Below are positions 17,601 through 32,600 of a stretch of 64,000 nt of DNA, in pieces (positions within the stretch are counted from its first letter, which is position 1; each line of letters opens with the position of its first letter). The notes below the pieces were generated by a model that saw nothing but the letters and a program-made list of their open reading frames with translations, had not been told where the DNA came from and made no database searches. Location of the stretch: positions 1 to 64,000 of the forward strand of contig JBAMJV010002958.1 of the NCBI GenBank assembly GCA_037951105.1. The letters are read 5' to 3'. The translations under genes were made by a program, and so were the position numbers. Origin of the DNA: Echinarachnius parma. Taxonomy: Eukaryota > Echinodermata > Echinoidea > Clypeasteroida > Echinarachniidae.

Positions 17601-20600
17601 ATATGTTATTACCTCCAACAACACCATCATCTTTTCTTCTTCTTCTGGTCCTCCTCTGGTCCAGAGCATAATGAAACAAGGTCCGCTGACAATTTAACAG
17701 AAGAGTTCTAGTAATATGCTACCATCAGTATTCCCACCACCAACACCACCACCACCACCACAACTATTTTCATACCTAGCTGTTCTTTGGTCCTGAGCAT
17801 ATTGAAGCATGGCTCGCTGACAATTTGACAGAAGAGTTCTAGCAACATGTTGTTCCTGGTTTCCTGTATGTCCGTCTGGTAGTAGACCTCAATCCCCGAG
17901 CTGTTGTGGACCTCGTTGTTGCGGTGGTAGGTGTAGTAGCAACCTGATAAAGATGAAGATTAAATTTTAAAAATCAAATCAAATCAAACTGAACTTTTCT
18001 GGGGGTTTTGCATGAAGAGTTGCGATCAATCGCAAAGTTGTGATAAGATGCAAGTCAGAAAATATGCCTAAATGTGCAAATCTGATTGGCTTAAATGCAC
18101 TTATTTTATGACTTGCATGCGATAGCAATTCTTTATGCAACCCACTCGGTGAAATTAATTTTGTCTAAATATGCAAATTAAAAATTTCACTCTGCTTGCT
18201 TTATGTATATAGTTCATTGTTTATGTACAGTACGTGTCAGTTCATTGCCCAGACGAAGGATCTGCTTCATCAGAAAGCTTGGCGCGTCTACACTTACATT
18301 TGCCTTTATAGCTGATAAGCACATTTCAGCAGTGTTTTTTCCCCTTGAAAACAGTGAAATAGGTAATTTTTGCCAAAGAGATACATCTAAAATGCAATAC
18401 AAAAAAAAAACATTCATCTGGTAAAAATCTGCTCAGACACTGCTGAAGTATAATTAGAACAAGAGACATGGGGGGGTTAAATGTTGCTTAGTATCGGTTT
18501 CCATGGTGATTAAGATATACAGTCCGCATGGGGTAGCACAATTTAAGAAAGTGAGGGAGTGGATAGTCCTGAAAAGGTCTTTATAACACTTTCTTGGGTT
18601 GTCCTAAAATAGACAAGGGATTGTATTCAAGCTGCTGTATGTTTGACCTATGACCTAACCATCTGGCAGCTGTAGCTCCCTCTGCCTGCGGAGCTGGCTC
18701 GGCAGTAGGGGCTTGCTCCTGCAGGAGGCTGTAGTCAGGATGCTCTCCAGCGTCTCAATGGCGGAGACAGCTTTCTCCTGGCTCAGGTTGCCATGGAACA
18801 ACACCTCCATGTGCAGCTTGGACAGCAGCTGGGGGATGAAGCTCTGTAGACGCTCAATGGTCACCTCTGCAAATAAATAACCACAATAACAGTAAGAAAC
18901 CATTTCAAAGTTCTAATCATGAATAAACAAGATACAATGAACTAAACAATTTAATATTGTGTGTAAGAAATTAATGTTTAGGATTTATTGTTAATCCTTT
19001 GAAAATTTGTAGGAAATGTAAAAATAAAATAAAATATAAAAACATAACTAAAACGTTGGAGGGGCAGATATGTATATGTAGACAACCCCACCCTTCAAAA
19101 AAAAAAGAAAAGAAATATGCCTCTGGCCAGTTGGCGGAGGTATACAAAAATTGTAAACAATGTCTCCCTTTATACCATATATGCACTGCACCAGTCCATG
19201 CCAGCTCTGCAACTAGCATTGATGTGTAATAGACTGTATGACTGTGATATTGGTAGTGGGGGTGCTCTAAAATTGTGTGCTGAATTTAAACAAAAAACAA
19301 ATGAACTAAGCAACCAATTTTCCCCCTTACCATCCATGCACTGCGCCATATCCAGCTTAGTCCATGCCAGCTCTGCGACTAGAATCGCTGTGTAGTACAC
19401 TGCGTGTCTATGTGGCTGCTCTGCATGGAAGTTGTTCAGCATTCTTGAATACTGAATAGTGAGGAACAAAAGAAAAGGGAATGTGACATGTAGTCATGTT
19501 TAATAAAGGAATTAATTCATTATATCTTTATCAATATACAGTGCGAGTAAAAACAAAAACGAGGCCAGACTTTACTAGATAATAAATGCGCAAATTCTAA
19601 ACATATACATGTTAATACTGGTATCATGACAAAGATTGGGAAAATTCTGTTGAAATGATTATGTATATCATACACTCTGATCACTTCACGCTTCACCAAA
19701 CGCGACCTAATTACCCAAAGTCATGCAAAAACTACCTGTGTCCAAGTTTTCTTGTTTTGTGAATGGTTGCATATGTTGTTTGCTTTTCAAAGATAACTTC
19801 ATCCTACATGTCCTATTCAGGGACCCCTGCCTCCATACAGTGGGGTTGCTTAGGGGAGGGGGGAGGGGGTCCCCTTCCACCTTGATTAATATGAAAAACA
19901 CTGGCAACCAGCTCGTATTTTGTTTTGATTCACCAAAGGACATTCGTGAAATGTTCTTTTGAAAAAAACGGTAAGCAGACGCATCCATTCATGATGGAAC
20001 AAGACAACTGCAAACTTGGACACGGGTAGTTTTGCATGAATTTGGATAATAAGGTCGCGTTCGGTGAAGCGTAAGGCGATCAAAGTGTTTGATATATCAT
20101 TTTAGAGGCGATTTCCCAAGCTTTAACATGATACCAATATCACCATATATATGTTTAGAATTGTGGATTTATAAGCTATTAAAGTCCGGTTTCGTTTTTT
20201 TGACTCGCACTGTATAGTGATGCCTAGGATTCCAAGCAAGTAATATTGCAATTGAAGAATTGATAAGGCTTAAACCACTAAAGATGGTTCCGTTTTAGTA
20301 TAAAAACATATTCTCCATAGACTCCCAACAAGTATATTGTATATATACAGTACCGTAATTTGGTAGGTTTTTGCCAGTTTTATTTAACCCCTGTAACAGG
20401 TGTACCTATTTAACTGGAGAACATTTCAATAATAAACTTAAAGGGTACCACCACCCAAAAATAATATTCTTATTATAGAAAGGTACCATCTTTAGTATTC
20501 CATTCCTTGAACAAGTTCACACAAATATGTTTTCAGAAAAAAAAAAAAAAAATTGGAAAACGCATCACCATTCTCAACCATGCGTTCATGTGGTCTAGAT

Positions 20601-23600
20601 TGCGTAGACTATATGCGTGCAGAGCCAGAGCGCACTGTGCAGAGCGAATGAATCATCCGGGAATCTATTGACGTACGCGTGAAAGCATTGGCGCACTCGC
20701 AAATGCTTGGCCCGTATGGAACCAGGAAATAGCAGTGGTTCCGTAAGTGGTGGAAATTAATTGCTTTGTTTATGAAACACATAACCCTTTGCAAAATGTT
20801 GGGTATCTATTTGATATCACAAAACGGTACCAAAACATATAATAATGTGTTGTCCTTTGCCTGGTGGTCCCCTTTAAGAAATGTTTGGTCAAGTTCAATC
20901 CCTTTAACAGGTGTACCACTTTAGATGTTAGTTACCCCATTATGCAGAGACCACTGTACCCTTTGAAATATTAAAACAAAAACAAATAATCTATATTTCA
21001 ATGGTGAACTTACCGTTTCCTTGATGACATCAAACCTCTTCTCATCAATGACAAAGCTTGTCATCTTCTCAAAGATCCTCTGTAACAGGAGGGGCATCTT
21101 GTCACAGTAGCCACTCACACTGACCTGAGAGAGAGAGAGAGAGTGGGGGGAAAGGAATGGAGAATGATGCTTGTAAGTATCGGTTTCCATAGTGGTGTAG
21201 ATAATACGTGTGGTTTGCAGTTGCACCATGTAAGAGAAGAGGATTGGTGAGTCCTGAAAAGGACTGTTTGGTATTCTTTCTAAGATAGTCCTAAAAAGGA
21301 CTGTGGTAGTCCTAGAAAGGACTGTTGGTAGTCCTGGAAAGGACTGTTGGTATTCTTTCTTGAGCTTGTAGTTCTAATAATAAGAGCTACAGCGCCGGTA
21401 TAGTTATTGTAAGGAGAGGGTAGATGGTAGGAGGGGCTCGACGTTTCGAACATGTTGACTGTTCATCGTCCGGAGTTTTTAGGACTATCCTAGAAAGAAT
21501 ACCAAACAGTCCTTTTCAGGACTCACCAATCCTCTCCTCTTACATGGTGCAACCGCAAACCACACGTATTAGGAATGGAGAAATTGTCATGATATTTAAC
21601 CCTTTCCCTACTAATGTCGCAATCACCATCTATGGGTTAATACAGACCCCACTAGGTTCCCTTAGGCATTGGCGAAGCTTATTAAAGCAGTCAAATGGGA
21701 AAATGTTTCAGGTATGCCAGTAGGCTTGAAGTTGAGGGGAAAACTAAGTCATGATACCTGATATTTGTGGAAAACAATAAGAATAAGCCTGTGACCCAGA
21801 GCCTGATTCAGGCTTTACCTGAAAACTGGCAGTAATGAAATAACAAGGAATTCCTTCTATTAATTAGGAACAGAGTTATGGAAACTCAGGTCCCTTTTAG
21901 AAATGGAAACATTTATATACATTCTGCCATTGATATTATGAAAATAACAAATGCATAAAGAGAACAATAGCAACAAAATATTTTATAAATATTTATGAGA
22001 TGGATGCATACACATATAATTAAGTATAATTTTGTTTTAAACACAACATTAAATACTTTTTTATCAAAGAAATCATCTAGTTACCTCGAGACCATATATG
22101 GTGCTGTCTATAGAATAGCTGATGCCTGCGATCTCCGCTGCATATGCATACTCATTCAACTCGTCACGTAGTAAGGTGCAGAAAATGGCTGTCAAGTTGC
22201 AGTGTAGTGGGTCTATGTAGGCAAGGGGACTAAAGAAGAAAAAAAGTAAATAAGTATATTAAATCAATGAAAACACAGTTTCAGATACAGATCTAATACA
22301 AATGAGTTGTGAATGTATACTCATTCAACTTGTCATGTAGCAAGGTGCAGAAAATGACTGTAGGTTGTAGTGTAGTGGGTATGTAGGCCAGGGGACAAAA
22401 CATAAAAATAAAAATAAATCCAGAGAAATCAAATTTGAAATGTAAATAAATAATACCATTGATAATAAAATTCAGATATAGATTCTGTCCCAAATAGTTG
22501 CATTTACATTTAGACCCACTCTACATTATCTTGTAATTAAAAATAGCTTGAAACTAAGCAGATAGCAGTCTGATGCATAGTCTGTAACATAGTATGATAT
22601 CTCTGGGTTCATACACTACAGGCTTTGAGCAGAAGGAAGGTTTACCCTTAGGACTCTATGAACATCATCAAGATACAGCGTTTATCATACCTGGATATCT
22701 CTAGGAGCATACATGCTTTGGGCAGAAGGAATGTGTCATCCTGCTTGAACCAGAGTTTGCTGAGAGGGGTATCCCGGACCACCATTGGCGCCGCCCCTCC
22801 CTCCTTCTCCCTCGGAGCCAGGTCAAAGTTTGTTGGGATGAACTCATTACGAGGGGGAAGCGAGAATTTCTCGTTCAATCCCGCATCTTTCCATCTCTGT
22901 TTCAAAACAAGTAACAATCATAAATTTTTTTTTTATTCAAACGGATGAGTTATTGAATTTCGAACATCAGTATTTAATGGCATGGAACAATCTCCTACAT
23001 TAAAAAAATTCATATAACAACGTTAATCATGATAAATTTGTAATAGCCCGGTCACATATCAACGGATTGCACAAACGGAGAGCTAAATTTTCCATCCGTT
23101 CTATACGTTTCTTGTCCGTTCCTTGTCCGGTGATGTACGTTGTTCTATGTTTTGTACATGAAGCAATGGAGACGACTTTCATCACCGGATAATTTAATTT
23201 CGCAAATTGTGTATTCGTTGGGCATACGTTTCCGATATCCGTTGATATCTGACCGGGCCATTAGGAAGGGCCAAGAACTTTCATTCAAGCCAGCATCTTC
23301 TCACCTCAAACTTGGATAAATACAAGTATGACACTTATATATGCATTATCAAGTTCATAATTCTTAATACAAAGATATATGTACTTTGTATGGTCCATAC
23401 TTGTTATGTCTGCATTCAGTGTTTTTATGGCACAGATTATACTGAATAATTAACAAAATAAACAAATTACTGTATAAGCCAATATTTTCGCGTACAGATA
23501 TTTTCGCGAATGAGAGGGTAACAGACATTTTTGCGCGCTGTTAATTTCGCGATCGGCATGTCACGCCACTGGGAAAATATGTTCACTCAAAAGTAGTCAC

Positions 23601-26600
23601 AAAAATGCAGCGCATTTATGACAATAAATCATCTTCTAAAATATAGCAAATTCGTAAATCAATTATAGTTTTAGCAATTCTGACATGATTTTTACGGAAA
23701 TATGGGAACATACTGTTCAGATTTCCCTCGATTACGACATTTCCAACGAAAATAGGACGTAAATGGCCTCAGGGGCCGATCGTTTCTTCATCACACTTCG
23801 GCGAATTTGATAGTCATAGCGCCGCTATTTTTGGCTTTTTTCTGCCAACTAGCGTCATTCATTTACAACACGCCGATTATCATTGTGTACATGCAATGAA
23901 GCGATGACTCCGACAAAAATTAATTTACTATTTGTATTACGTAGTTCAATTTCATGTTTTAGCACAGCAGCGAAAAATGCATGTACAGTACACTACTTGT
24001 ATACAGGATGCAGGGCATGCAACAATCGCTCCGATGCGGATCTGACCTGGCGCTGTTTTATTCTTGTTTTGGCGCGCATTTTTTCTTTATTATTCCCAAA
24101 TTCATTGCAGTAACGTAAGTAGAGGAAATAGATTAAGGTGAATTTCTAGTTCAGGTTAGATCTAGATAAATTGAGCTTCGACAATGTTCGACAGCTGCTT
24201 TCTTTTTTGTGGTAGCTACCAGACCACTACTTGATGTCTGCCGGGGGACTGGCCGACCAAGTGAATGCGAATGCCCGCTGACAAGATTGTACAAATGACT
24301 GGCAATATTTTGGCATGTTGTTATTTTCGCGTCTCGTTACCAATTCACGAAATTCGTGAAAATAAATTAACAGCTTATACAGTAGTTTATTTCCCACTTG
24401 CCTGTACAACTTGAGGTTCTATTGACTTGACGTTGTACTCTGTTCCATACCACTTCTCTGTATGCTCTGTGTGACCTTCATATGACTTTGATACCACTGC
24501 AACCCTATATAAAGCCAAATACAAACAGGAAATAATAAATCAATGCAAAATTGTTAAAATGATCATAGAACTAAATCAACAGACCATCTGTTGAAACCTA
24601 ATTATCACCATAGACAGCTAGAACTTGTTTGGCTAGTTCATTCATTCTTACTTCAGGATCGACAACTAGATGGATCTTCGACTGTGTGCAGTCGAAAATG
24701 ATGTCTCCGCCATTGCAGGATTTTTTATAACAAGCACTGAATCAATTTTCTTAATTCAAGTTTGATTGTTACAGGCTATTTCTGCATATGTATGGCCATG
24801 TGACATTTGACCCCAAATTCTAACCAGTTCATTGGCTCATCAAGATACATACATGTACCATGTTTAATTCCAATGTTCTTGAGATACGTCAATTCCAAAT
24901 TATTTTTCACATATATAATGAGCTCTGTGACCTTTGACCTCAAGACCCCAAATTTTATCAGCTCATTGTCTCTCAGAGTTACATACAGGAACCAATTTTG
25001 ATGGTAATCTGTTGAACAGTTCTTGTGATATTTCAATTAAAAGCTATTTTTGCAAATATAATATGCCCTGTGACCTTTGTCTTCATGACCCCAAAATATA
25101 AACAGTTCATTAGCTCTTCAAGATACAAGTTTGATGGTAATCCCTATAGGTTACAAGCTATATTTGCATGTCCTTTGACCTCATGACCCAAAAATCCAAT
25201 CAGTTCACCATCTCCTAATACATTTAATAAGTTTGGTGGGAGTCCATCAATTGATTCTTGAGATAACGCAATCACGAGAACGGAGGGTACAAGGAGGGTT
25301 AAACTGACCTGACATTTTCTGGGGTGAGTCTCTCGAGGAGCATGTTGATGAGGTCCGGTCTGAACTCAGGCATCAGGTATGGAGCACTCAGCACCTCACC
25401 CATTGGGTAATACTAGTGGAATGGGAGAAAGAAGAATTCAAATAGGTATTGAAGGAGTGGAGATGGTGCCCACACTGTGTGCTGATTTGCATTGTATCTT
25501 ATGAATGGGGTAATACTAGTGCAACATGCTTAGAGATGATATTGTATCATATTAGGCGCTATAAAAATCAAACAGATTATTATTACATGTGGAAGAACTT
25601 TCGCAGACTAACAAGCGGCTTAATCTGGCAACTCTTTGATGGAGAGAGTGGTCTTTATACGGATGTGTAAGAGGGCTTGTCATGCACAAAGACATGAACC
25701 AAATGATTTAGAATTTATTTAGATACAAATATTATTATGCCTCGTACATGCAATATAAGGCAATCTTTCTCACATATCCCAAAGCCCTCTATTCATCTTT
25801 TAATCTGAATTGAGTTCTCAACAATCCTTATGTACCCAACTTCCTGGTACTTCCTTGCGAATCATGTTCATATACTGATATGATACAATGTTCATTTCAA
25901 AAGTGGAAATAAGGATGATATTGTTGGGCATGAGTGAGAAAGGAGATGAGTCGATTTTGGGTTATATTAAGTTCAGCAGGTCAGTGCCTTCTCTTTGTGA
26001 CACCAAATTTTTGAACAGTAATTATTTCTAGTTTTGGAACTACTGTATGTATCAAATATAAGGGAGCTAAATTGATATCTATAGGGCTCCCAAACTTTAA
26101 ACATGATAACCTCGGAAATACAAAAAGTGACTTTGTGCCTTTCTCTTTCTCAAGCAACTATATGGAAAGGACTCTGACTTACGTGCAGGATATGAGCCAT
26201 CTTGGTGACATAACCTGAAGGCCTCTCCTTGTCTTTGAATCTGAATCGCATGGCATCAAGGTCTCTACACTCCTCGTGTACCCAGCTCTGTGGTCCTCCC
26301 TTGCGAAGCATGTTCATATACTGGAACATGTGTGTGATGATGTCATCCACGTGATCTGTGATATACATGTATGAATTACAATATTACAATATGCTTTACA
26401 CAAGATTCATAAATCACTTTATGCTGAACCCAAATAAATTTTATATCTGGTTTGTGAGTATCAAGTACAAACTATAAATTAAGCTATTATATAAATTTGT
26501 TATTTATTAGAGCTCTAAAATTCAAATTAATTCCACTCACAGGTTTTGTCAAGTTCTCATCCCTTCAAACTAGCTCTTCTGTTTCATAATCATAAGACAA

Positions 26601-29600
26601 TTATCTCTCAACTTTTGAATTTGGTTTGCAAAAGTAAGACATGATCTTTATGTCATGTGATTTGTTTAAATAATTTGATTGAAATTGCGCCCATCCCTTC
26701 GATTTACTTCTAGGCAAATTAAATTGAAATTGAAAAAGTTGAAACCAGCTCACCTAGCCCGGCTTCACTAAGATCCACATTGATGATGAAGAAAGCAAAG
26801 CCCTTGGCCCCATCCTTCTCTCCCCCACACAGCGTACTGACCCAGCCCTTGGCTTTCAGTTCAGACAACAGGCTCCCTTCTCCCTCATGCCCAACCAGGT
26901 GACCTAGGTAATGGGCGGGCTAGGGCAGAATGAAAACAATAATAATAATAATTATCATCATCATTATCAGTAAGCCTGGGTCGGTACGGACGGAATACCG
27001 GAATCCGTCCGGTGTGTGCCTGTTCCGGTTTGGTTTTCTCCATTCCGGTATTCCGATGAAAATCACAGAAAACCTCTTTTTCCTCAAAAATTCATATTTT
27101 GTAGTAGAAAACTATCAGAAGAAAACAAATGACAAAAAAGTACAAGAAAGACGATGTCGAATGCAACTTACGTCAACGACAAGAAATCCGCTGCGTTTAT
27201 TATGACAGCCGATCTAGCGCGGTGCGGCGAGTACGGCATACGATCGACGTCGTAGACTAGCTACCCCGGCGCGCCCCGGCGGCCCCGGCCCGCAGCTCAG
27301 CTAGCTGCTATCAGTCAGAGCTGCGCCGTACCGGTTACCATGTCACCCGTACGTGTATCATGCATACTACACAGTCATGTACGTAATATATACTGCACAT
27401 GGATTAAACGATTCTCAAACGTTGACATCCAGTCCGCCCTCTATCGACTAAACTAATGCTCCGATACAGCCCGCCATATCACTCGTATACTTTGCGTGCA
27501 GGTTATGGGTCTCATTTCTTACGCGAGATATCCATCCGCCGGGAATTGGGGAATTCCCCAATTCCCGGCGGATGGATATCTCGCGTAAGAAAAAAGACCC
27601 GATAAGCTGCACGCAAAGTATACAAGTGAAGTGTTAGTGTTGACTTATTCGTGTCGTTGTACTGATGTAAGCAATTCAGTTCATATAGGTACACATGCAG
27701 GTTCGAGCGAGTTAGAAAATGTTCGAGATATAATCAGCGCATTTTTTGTTGTTGCTGTTTTTGCAGGTAATTGTTCTCGTATAAGTAAAATAAGAGTCTA
27801 GAATAGGTGCGATCTTAATCGTAATAATCTTACATTTTCGTTCCTTTTCGGCACTTTTTAAGAGTGCAACTTGAAAAATGCAAGGTCAAGGCAGTTGAGT
27901 TGGCCTGTCTCACAGCGCGGGGCCTGCCTGCGCTACCGAAGCTATGGCAGACCTTCTAGTGCGTGTCCGTTCCGTATCATTCATTGGCAGGTTTTTTTTT
28001 TATCGGAATACCGGATTCCGACCGGCACAACACCGGCGGATTCCGGAACAAAAAAATTCCGACATGGCTTAATCATCAGCATCACCACCGCCATCGTCTT
28101 CATCATCATCATCATAATTGTCATCATAATCCGTCTGCCTTCTTCTACACGTCCCATTAGATGACCCAAATAATGATCAGGCTAGAGCAGAATATGATTA
28201 ATAGTAACAATTGAAATCACTTTTTTCAAAAGAACTTTTTGTTAGTCCCGTATTAAAGAGTCATTTAACTTTTGCCTTCAAATTAAGTTGGCACTGGATG
28301 TATATTAAACTGACACTTTGATGGTTTCTAGCAGCTTCTCACCTTAGAGTTATAGTGCTCACTCAGATCTGGGATGGGAAAGCTCACATTCAGCTGCCTC
28401 AGGTCCTTCACAGGCACTACATCAAACTTCACCTGAAAAACAATCAAGTGACAAGATAAGAACATTTAAATGAAAATAATGTAATAACACTTTTTATCAC
28501 CTGACTTAGTAAATACAGTACATGAGCTGCCATGTAATATTTTTGGATATTACATGGCACTGTTACATGGCAATCAGATGATAAAACAGTTGTTAACTTT
28601 GCTGTCGGGAAAATCATGGAATGTTCCACTCTGGAATTTAAAATGATATTTCGTGAAGAACGTCAATAGCATTTAAAATCTCTCGGGAGTGGAACATTCC
28701 GTGCTTTTCCCTCCACCACCAGTTAACAACTGTATAATCATGTCTATCAAGGTTCATACACTGCCACGTAAACAAGGTCCTTTGACTTCTTTCAGTAATT
28801 TTTGTAACAAAATAAGTCATACAAATCTTTATTTGTATTTCAGTGCTGAAGAAATGCAGATAAATGAAATCACAAGACTTTCCATTTTATAATTTTCCAG
28901 ACTTTCAAGGCCAGGAAAACACAAAATCCATTTTCATGACTTTCCAGTTTTTGGGGGCCCTGCATGAAACTTGTCAATAGCTTTGGTTCTAAATAAACAC
29001 AGCTTTTTAGATTTCATTGGGCATTATTGTCTCTACCGTGACTACATGTAGTTCTAGTCCAGGACTAACAGAGGACCATGTTTTGAACATACCTGGAGTT
29101 GTTCTGGTCCATATGGGTGCTGGGTCCACTCTGGGATCTGGACATTCTTGTTCTCTACAGAAGCAAAGAGGTCCAAGACTATCTCTGACAGCTCATCAAG
29201 GGTCTCTGAAATCATGCAAAACAAATATGTTAAATGATAATGTTGATGTTTAACAACCAAAACAAATGTTTTCTATCAATGAAATACATATCAAACTCTA
29301 GTACAGTATGGCAGACTAGGAGAGAATTGTTTTATTTGTATATGGGCAACTCCAGCGTCACGGACATTACAAATCAGAGAATTTTCATGACTTTCCAATG
29401 CCACTACTAATTCATACCTCTAACTAATGTCTAACTTTTATTTTGATTACAAAACAATATCCTAGTTAAGTATGCAAAAAAAGTTTCAGAACATTTATCC
29501 AATTCGTTACTGAGTAATTTTGCGAAATGTGCGCCGTCACGGACATTACATATTTTGGACATGACTTTTTGCATCCATATACATCTTTGCAAAAGTCTGT

Positions 29601-32600
29601 GAGTTCTGAGACCTCACAAAGGTGATTTAGGTATTTAATTATAGACAAGGCAATGATGAATTGAATCCAAGTTGTTTTTGGGGAAACGGGCCAGGCATAT
29701 GTGATCTAGACAACAAAACGTTGCGTCACGGACATTACATTTTCAGCGTCACAGACATTACACTTTTGTCCACTTTTTCTAAACTCAGAAATAACCCGCA
29801 AAAAATGCTCCATTGTGCATGACACTTTTTTAATTGTACATTTGATATGTAATCAAACAGTTTTGAGAACAAAAATTATATTTCAATTTTTTTTCAATTA
29901 GCAAAAAGTTATTTTTAAAATATTAATAATTTTTTACAAATTATTGTAAAATTTGAAATTTTTCAACAGAATGTGCAGTAAACCAAATGTTCAACTATTA
30001 AAAAAAATATTATACATTTTTAATGAGGTGCAATGCGGTTTTGTGCCAAAAAATGGTAAAATCTAAAAAAAAAGGTGGGTACATCATGGGCATAACACAT
30101 GGAAAATCATGGACTAAGAGTATAATTTTTGCAATTTGATCATACTATATGAGATTTAACCATCTCTTTCTCCTCCCAGTAAGTTATGGTCAAGTCTTTA
30201 TTGATTATTGAGACATGCATGTTCAAATTAAGCAAGGAATTTAGTTTTATAAATAGTTCAGAGTACTGACTCAAAGTTCACTATCTGATTAACGATACAA
30301 TTTATTAAAACTTGAACCAGGAAGGTAGTAGTCCCCCTGTTACTTGGGATTATCTTATTTCTTGGCTAAAGTAAGACATTTACATAAGAAAATAATGCTT
30401 GATATTTTTTTGCTCTGCATTTTTATACTTTTCACTGTGTATGTAATGTCCGTGACGCAGCCGTGACGTAATGTCCGTGACGCCATTCTGGACAAGCCAT
30501 CAAATATTTTAGTAAATGCTCTTGATATACTTTATGATATAACATTCTAGCTTTGCAAATGAATTTTGAATTAAATTGAATTAGGACTTCTGCTTCTACA
30601 AAAACTGTTATATCTAAAACGTCACGGACATTACACATCAATGTTGTAAGAATCAAGATTTTATCCAATAACAGTTTTCAAAAAGTAAAGATTTTTACAC
30701 AATTTCCTTTTCTATGATGTTAAAACAAAGCATAAACAAGACATTAGAAGTAGAATTATTGTTCTGAAGTGATCCATATTTTTAAATTTTATTTCACAAA
30801 CAACAGATCCAAATTTCATCATTTTTGGGGGTAATACATACAATTTTTGTCCCAACTTCAATGGCCAAAAAAAAAATATTCTGCATTGAATTTCAAACTT
30901 TTTTCCTTTAGTCATCAAAATATCGTCCTTCCTCATTACTATCCAGTAGTTAACAAGGCTGTCCCATGAGTTTCATTTTTCCATCCTTGGGTGACATTTT
31001 TCGTGGAATTGCCCATACCGTAGAACACCATCGTCAAGCACCCCCAAGCACCAATATGCATCTTGCTTTTAAAGAGCACCCGGTCTCTGTCCAAACGGGA
31101 AACTTTAATCAAGAATGCAAATAATGGTGAGGAATATTCATGAGGATAATAATGGAGGTGAATCTCATGGAAACGTCTTTAAAAGCAAGATGCGTCTAGG
31201 TGCTAGGGGGTGCTTGACGACGGTGTTCTACGGTATATTGGACTGTAAGAAGACTGTAAGAAGACATTGTAAAATCAATGTTTTTTAAATTTTTATAACA
31301 AGAGTTGGCTGTTTAATTTGTGTTCATGTTTAATATACAGTCAAACCTGTTTTAGTGGCCACCAAAAGTGATCCCCAGCAGAGAAAAGCAATGTTATGGA
31401 ACCCGTCTATCACAATCTCAACCCTATATGTCAAGAAAAATTATTGTTTTACTTTGTAATGTATTATAAATGTATGTAGCCACCAAGCCAGGTGCAGGAA
31501 AGAATTATGTCCCGTTGTTGTTTTTTTTTATTTTAATTGTTTGTGAATAAATCCTTCTCCTGACTTATGACCTTGAACAATTGGCCCGAGCATGTCTTTT
31601 TGTATGTGACACTATAGTGGGCACTTTTCTTGTTTCCTTTGGAAGGTCAGGATAGACAGCAATAGAAAGAAAAACAAATCCCTCACCTCTTCCGAGTACA
31701 GTGAGCCCCATGATATTTGAGGAGTAGAAATCATCGTGGAATTTTAGCAGCTGCTTTCTCACATCTATGTCTTGCTTCTGGGGAGACGTGGCCAGTGTTT
31801 CCTTGTTGCCTGGAGTATAATAAAGAGAGAAGAAAAACAAAATAATTCATCATCAAATTAATAACTTTTATTTATATTGCGCAGATACCAAAATACTTTA
31901 CTGCGCATTTCATAACAAAAGAAAACAATTTCAAAACCTCTTGTGAACTCCCAAGACTATATGAAGATTGGGACACTTACAGTCAGGGCTCCACACTTAC
32001 ATTTTTTGTCAGTGGCTCGGTCGGGCCAGGAAAAGGATTTCTTCCCCTTTTCTGGTGGCCCGAAAGAAACATTTACTGGCTCGAAAATTTAATTTCATGA
32101 ATAACATTTTTACTAGGGTTAGTTACTATTCAAAATATCACTCTTACCTGATCAAACCAGTGATTATAAATGAAGTATGACATGGAAGAAAACAAGATTT
32201 TCTAATTTTGTCAATGTCGGGTTTACAATCTGTTTGCCCGATCGGGCCACCAAAATAAGTGCAATAAAGTGCAATTTTACTGGCCCCTAGGCAGCGGGCC
32301 ACTGTGAGTGTCGAGCCCTGACTTACTTCAATGTAATTCATCAGCATAACATTCTGAAAATACGAAGCAAGAGTAACACAAGTACTATTTCCATGCAACT
32401 GTCTTGTTGTGATGTACAACATTCCAACAAATCTTGTGTCATACAAAGAGATGTATATTTATTAAAGCTGAAGAGGGGCTCTTTCCTGAAAGACCTACAT
32501 GTATACAACAAATTGAACTATCAAGAAAATAATCATCACCAAAATTTGAGCTGGTTATTTAAGTAATATAATAAAGGGCTCAACACTAGCACTAGCTCGA

